The notes below the pieces were generated by a model that worked only from the letters and a program-made list of their open reading frames with translations, made no database searches and was not told the DNA's origin. 6,338 nt of DNA, taken from NCBI GenBank assembly GCA_014730285.1, contig WJIM01000387.1, positions 1-6,338 of the forward strand, given 5' to 3'. The stretch comes from Candidatus Zixiibacteriota bacterium (GTDB lineage: Bacteria; Zixibacteria; MSB-5A5; JAABVY01). A program made the translations under genes and the position numbers. Positions 5,243 to 6,338 of this stretch are shown here, piece by piece; positions within the stretch are counted from its first letter, which is position 1, and every line of letters begins with the position of its first letter.

Positions 5243-5998
5243 ATGAATAAAGAGAGAGAATGGGAAGTATTCTTTGATCATCACGCTCCCAAATATATGG
5301 ATGAGGTCTTCACCAAAAATACCGCCGAGGAGGTGGAGTTTTTGATTGAGGAATTGCAGCTTCTCAAAGGCGGTGCGATTCTCGATGTTGGATGCGGCAC
5401 GGGAAGACATGCTGTGGAGCTGGCCAAACGAGGCTACCGTATAACTGGTATCGATCTTTCCTCCGGCATGCTGGCCGAAGCAAAAAAGGCGGCCGATAAG
5501 GCTGGAGTGGAGCTGGAGCTGATTCATGCCGACGCCGCTAAATACAGGCCGGAAAAGAAATTCGACGGCGCTATATGTCTTTGCGAGGGAGCCTTTGCGT
5601 TAATTGGCAAGGGCGAGGACCCGATCGAACATGACCTGGCTATCCTACGCAATATAAATTATGCTCTCAAGCCTGACAGTATTTTCATTCTCGATACATT
5701 AAACGGCTTGGAAAAAATACGCAAATACCACAAAGATGATATCGAGCGCAAAAAATTCAATCAGATTACGCTGGTGGAAACATTTCAGGTGGATTATAGC
5801 GATGATGACGGTACTCAGAAGACTGTAACTGTTCGAGAGAAGGGCTATGTTGGCAGTGAATTGAAGCTGATGCTGCGAATTGCGGGATTCGAGGCCTTCC
5901 ATTTCTACGGCTCCACCGTTGGAAACTGGGGACATCGCGAGGTCGACCCGGACGAGATCGGCATGATGGCGATTGCACGCAAGATACGGGAGTTGTAA
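5243..5998 (+). CDS. Class I SAM-dependent methyltransferase C
   Basis: The 251-residue cytosolic protein starts at an ATG six nt after AGGGGA. The core motifs are clear: motif I AILDVGCGTGRHAVEL (45-60), strand 2 end ITGIDLSSGML (67-77), LELIHADAAKY (91-101) with Asp97 probably at the adenine, and FDGAICLCEGAFALIG (107-122) for motif IV. RNINYALKPDSIFILDTLNG (136-155) gives the next helix and strand. The C-terminal part has VREKGYVGSELKLMLRIAGF, a YGSTVG turn and a final MMAIARKI strand; this small beta insertion before the last strands is common in methyltransferases acting on small molecules. The substrate is unknown. It is transcribed divergently from FKBP and stands alone. It is not a close copy of methyltransferases A or B, since the motifs and lengths differ, so recent duplication is not indicated. 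Confidence 0.92.
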   Translation: MNKEREWEVFFDHHAPKYMDEVFTKNTAEEVEFLIEELQLLKGGAILDVGCGTGRHAVELAKRGYRITGIDLSSGMLAEAKKAADKAGVELELIHADAAKYRPEKKFDGAICLCEGAFALIGKGEDPIEHDLAILRNINYALKPDSIFILDTLNGLEKIRKYHKDDIERKKFNQITLVETFQVDYSDDDGTQKTVTVREKGYVGSELKLMLRIAGFEAFHFYGSTVGNWGHREVDPDEIGMMAIARKIREL

Positions 5999-6014
5999 TG
6001 ATCACGCTTGTAAG

Positions 6015-6088
6015 AATTGTAGGTCAAATGTTTGTGACATTTGACGGAACATAAATTGTCAAATCCCTTCAGGATTTGACCTGCAATT
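6015..6088. repeat. Nested double-hairpin element with alternating GTCAAAT/ATTTGAC arms
   Basis: Hairpin one is GTCAAATG (6023-6030) with CATTTGAC (6038-6045), loop 7 nt. Hairpin two is GTCAAATCC (6058-6066) with GGATTTGAC (6072-6080), loop 5 nt. In addition AATTGTAGGTCAAAT (6015-6029) pairs with ATTTGACCTGCAATT (6074-6088) over 15 positions, with one G-U. The four arms can therefore fold either as two neighbouring hairpins or as one long enclosing stem. It starts 16 nt after the methyltransferase C stop. No U-run follows, so it looks like a REP/MITE-style intergenic element rather than a classic terminator. Confidence 0.7.
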
Positions 6089-6172
6089 ACCGCTATTCCC
6101 GCTATGTTTCGATTTATAATTAACGGAATTAATTGCTTAATCTCACGTTTTTATATCTAAAAGCAAAGTAGC

Positions 6173-6201
6173 AGGTGGACGTCAGCTACGCCCCACCTTT
6201 T
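6173..6201 (+). terminator. Possible terminator hairpin, AGGTGG...CCACCTTTT
   Basis: AGGTGG (6173-6178) pairs with CCACCT (6193-6198), with an inner CGT/ACG pairing (6180-6182 and 6188-6190) around CAGCT. TTTT follows. It could end transcription leaving methyltransferase C, 175 nt downstream of its stop, but the U-run is short. It may equally be a dispersed repeat unit, since the next bases (GGGCTTGTTGAAAAAGTT) also look repeat-like. Confidence 0.4.
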
Positions 6202-6246
6202 CGGGCTTGTTGAAAAAGTTAAAGATATTGAAATAAAAAACGAGTT

Positions 6247-6338
6247 ACGTCATTCCAAGGGAGTCCCGCCGAAGGCGAGGACGACCGTGGGAATCTCCGC
6301 GGTTGCCTCAAGAATAGTCGTGGAGATCGTCACGTCGC
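6247..6338. repeat. Dispersed repeat, ACGTCATTCC...GGGAATCTCC type, cut by window edge
   Basis: ATTCC (6252-6256) and GGAAT (6290-6294) frame a compact inner hairpin. GTCCCGCC (6263-6270) pairs with GGCG-GGAC (6274-6282) with one bulged A and a GAA loop. After the frame comes CTCCGCGGTTGCC, and then GAGATCGTCACGTCGC at the edge, which shares blocks with the repeat at 1591-1627. The whole 5999-6338 segment has no credible coding frame; it consists of this element, the nested hairpins, the AGGTGG hairpin and AT-rich linkers. Confidence 0.55.

Noticed and set aside
2866..5998. Three methyltransferases considered as a restriction-modification or defence island
   Set aside because: None has DNA-methyltransferase motifs such as DPPY/NPPY in catalytic position or PCQ; DPPHKH in methyltransferase B is at the C-terminus. 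There is no nuclease or specificity partner.

Overview
The window looks like a stretch of chromosome from a Gram-negative bacterium of moderate GC content, probably an uncultivated lineage. Two small Sec-exported lipoproteins, a secreted hydrolase and a short SlyD-type FKBP fit that picture. Intergenic repeats of the 'GAGATCCTTCGTCGC...CAGGATGACA' and 'GTCATTCC...GGGAATCTCC' type recall genomes of the FCB/Zixibacteria kind. That placement rests on general style and is only a weak inference. There are no tRNA, rRNA, CRISPR, transposase, phage or recognisable defence genes.

Layout from left to right. (1) A truncated minus-strand gene runs off the left edge. It encodes a signal peptide followed by the start of an alpha/beta-hydrolase (esterase-like) domain. 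(2) Divergent from it is a plus-strand EamA/DMT-family permease. (3) A long hairpin with U-rich tracts on both strands serves as a bidirectional terminator between this permease and the genes that converge on it. (4) A minus-strand run of four genes follows, which may be one transcription unit: SAM methyltransferase A, SAM methyltransferase B, a DUF4440/SnoaL-like lipoprotein and a second lipoprotein of uncertain family. Gaps are -17 or +22, 33 and 69 nt. (5) A minus-strand SlyD-like FKBP prolyl isomerase comes next, with a clear Rho-independent terminator of its own. (6) A 332-nt divergent spacer contains a strong dyad. (7) A third, unrelated-looking SAM methyltransferase lies on the plus strand. 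(8) The last 340 nt carry no gene but hold several inverted-repeat elements, one of which probably continues past the right edge.

Functionally this looks like ordinary housekeeping or accessory gene content. Three class I methyltransferases in about 3.2 kb is noticeable, but their substrates cannot be read from the sequence, and I see no convincing multi-gene system. The most useful observations are three. Methyltransferase B has a perfect Shine-Dalgarno sequence placed in front of an ATC codon. The right end has a mosaic of nested hairpins with four alternating GTCAAAT/ATTTGAC arms. Sequence similarity between the repeats at 1539-1627 and those at 6015-6338 points to dispersed intergenic repeat families.
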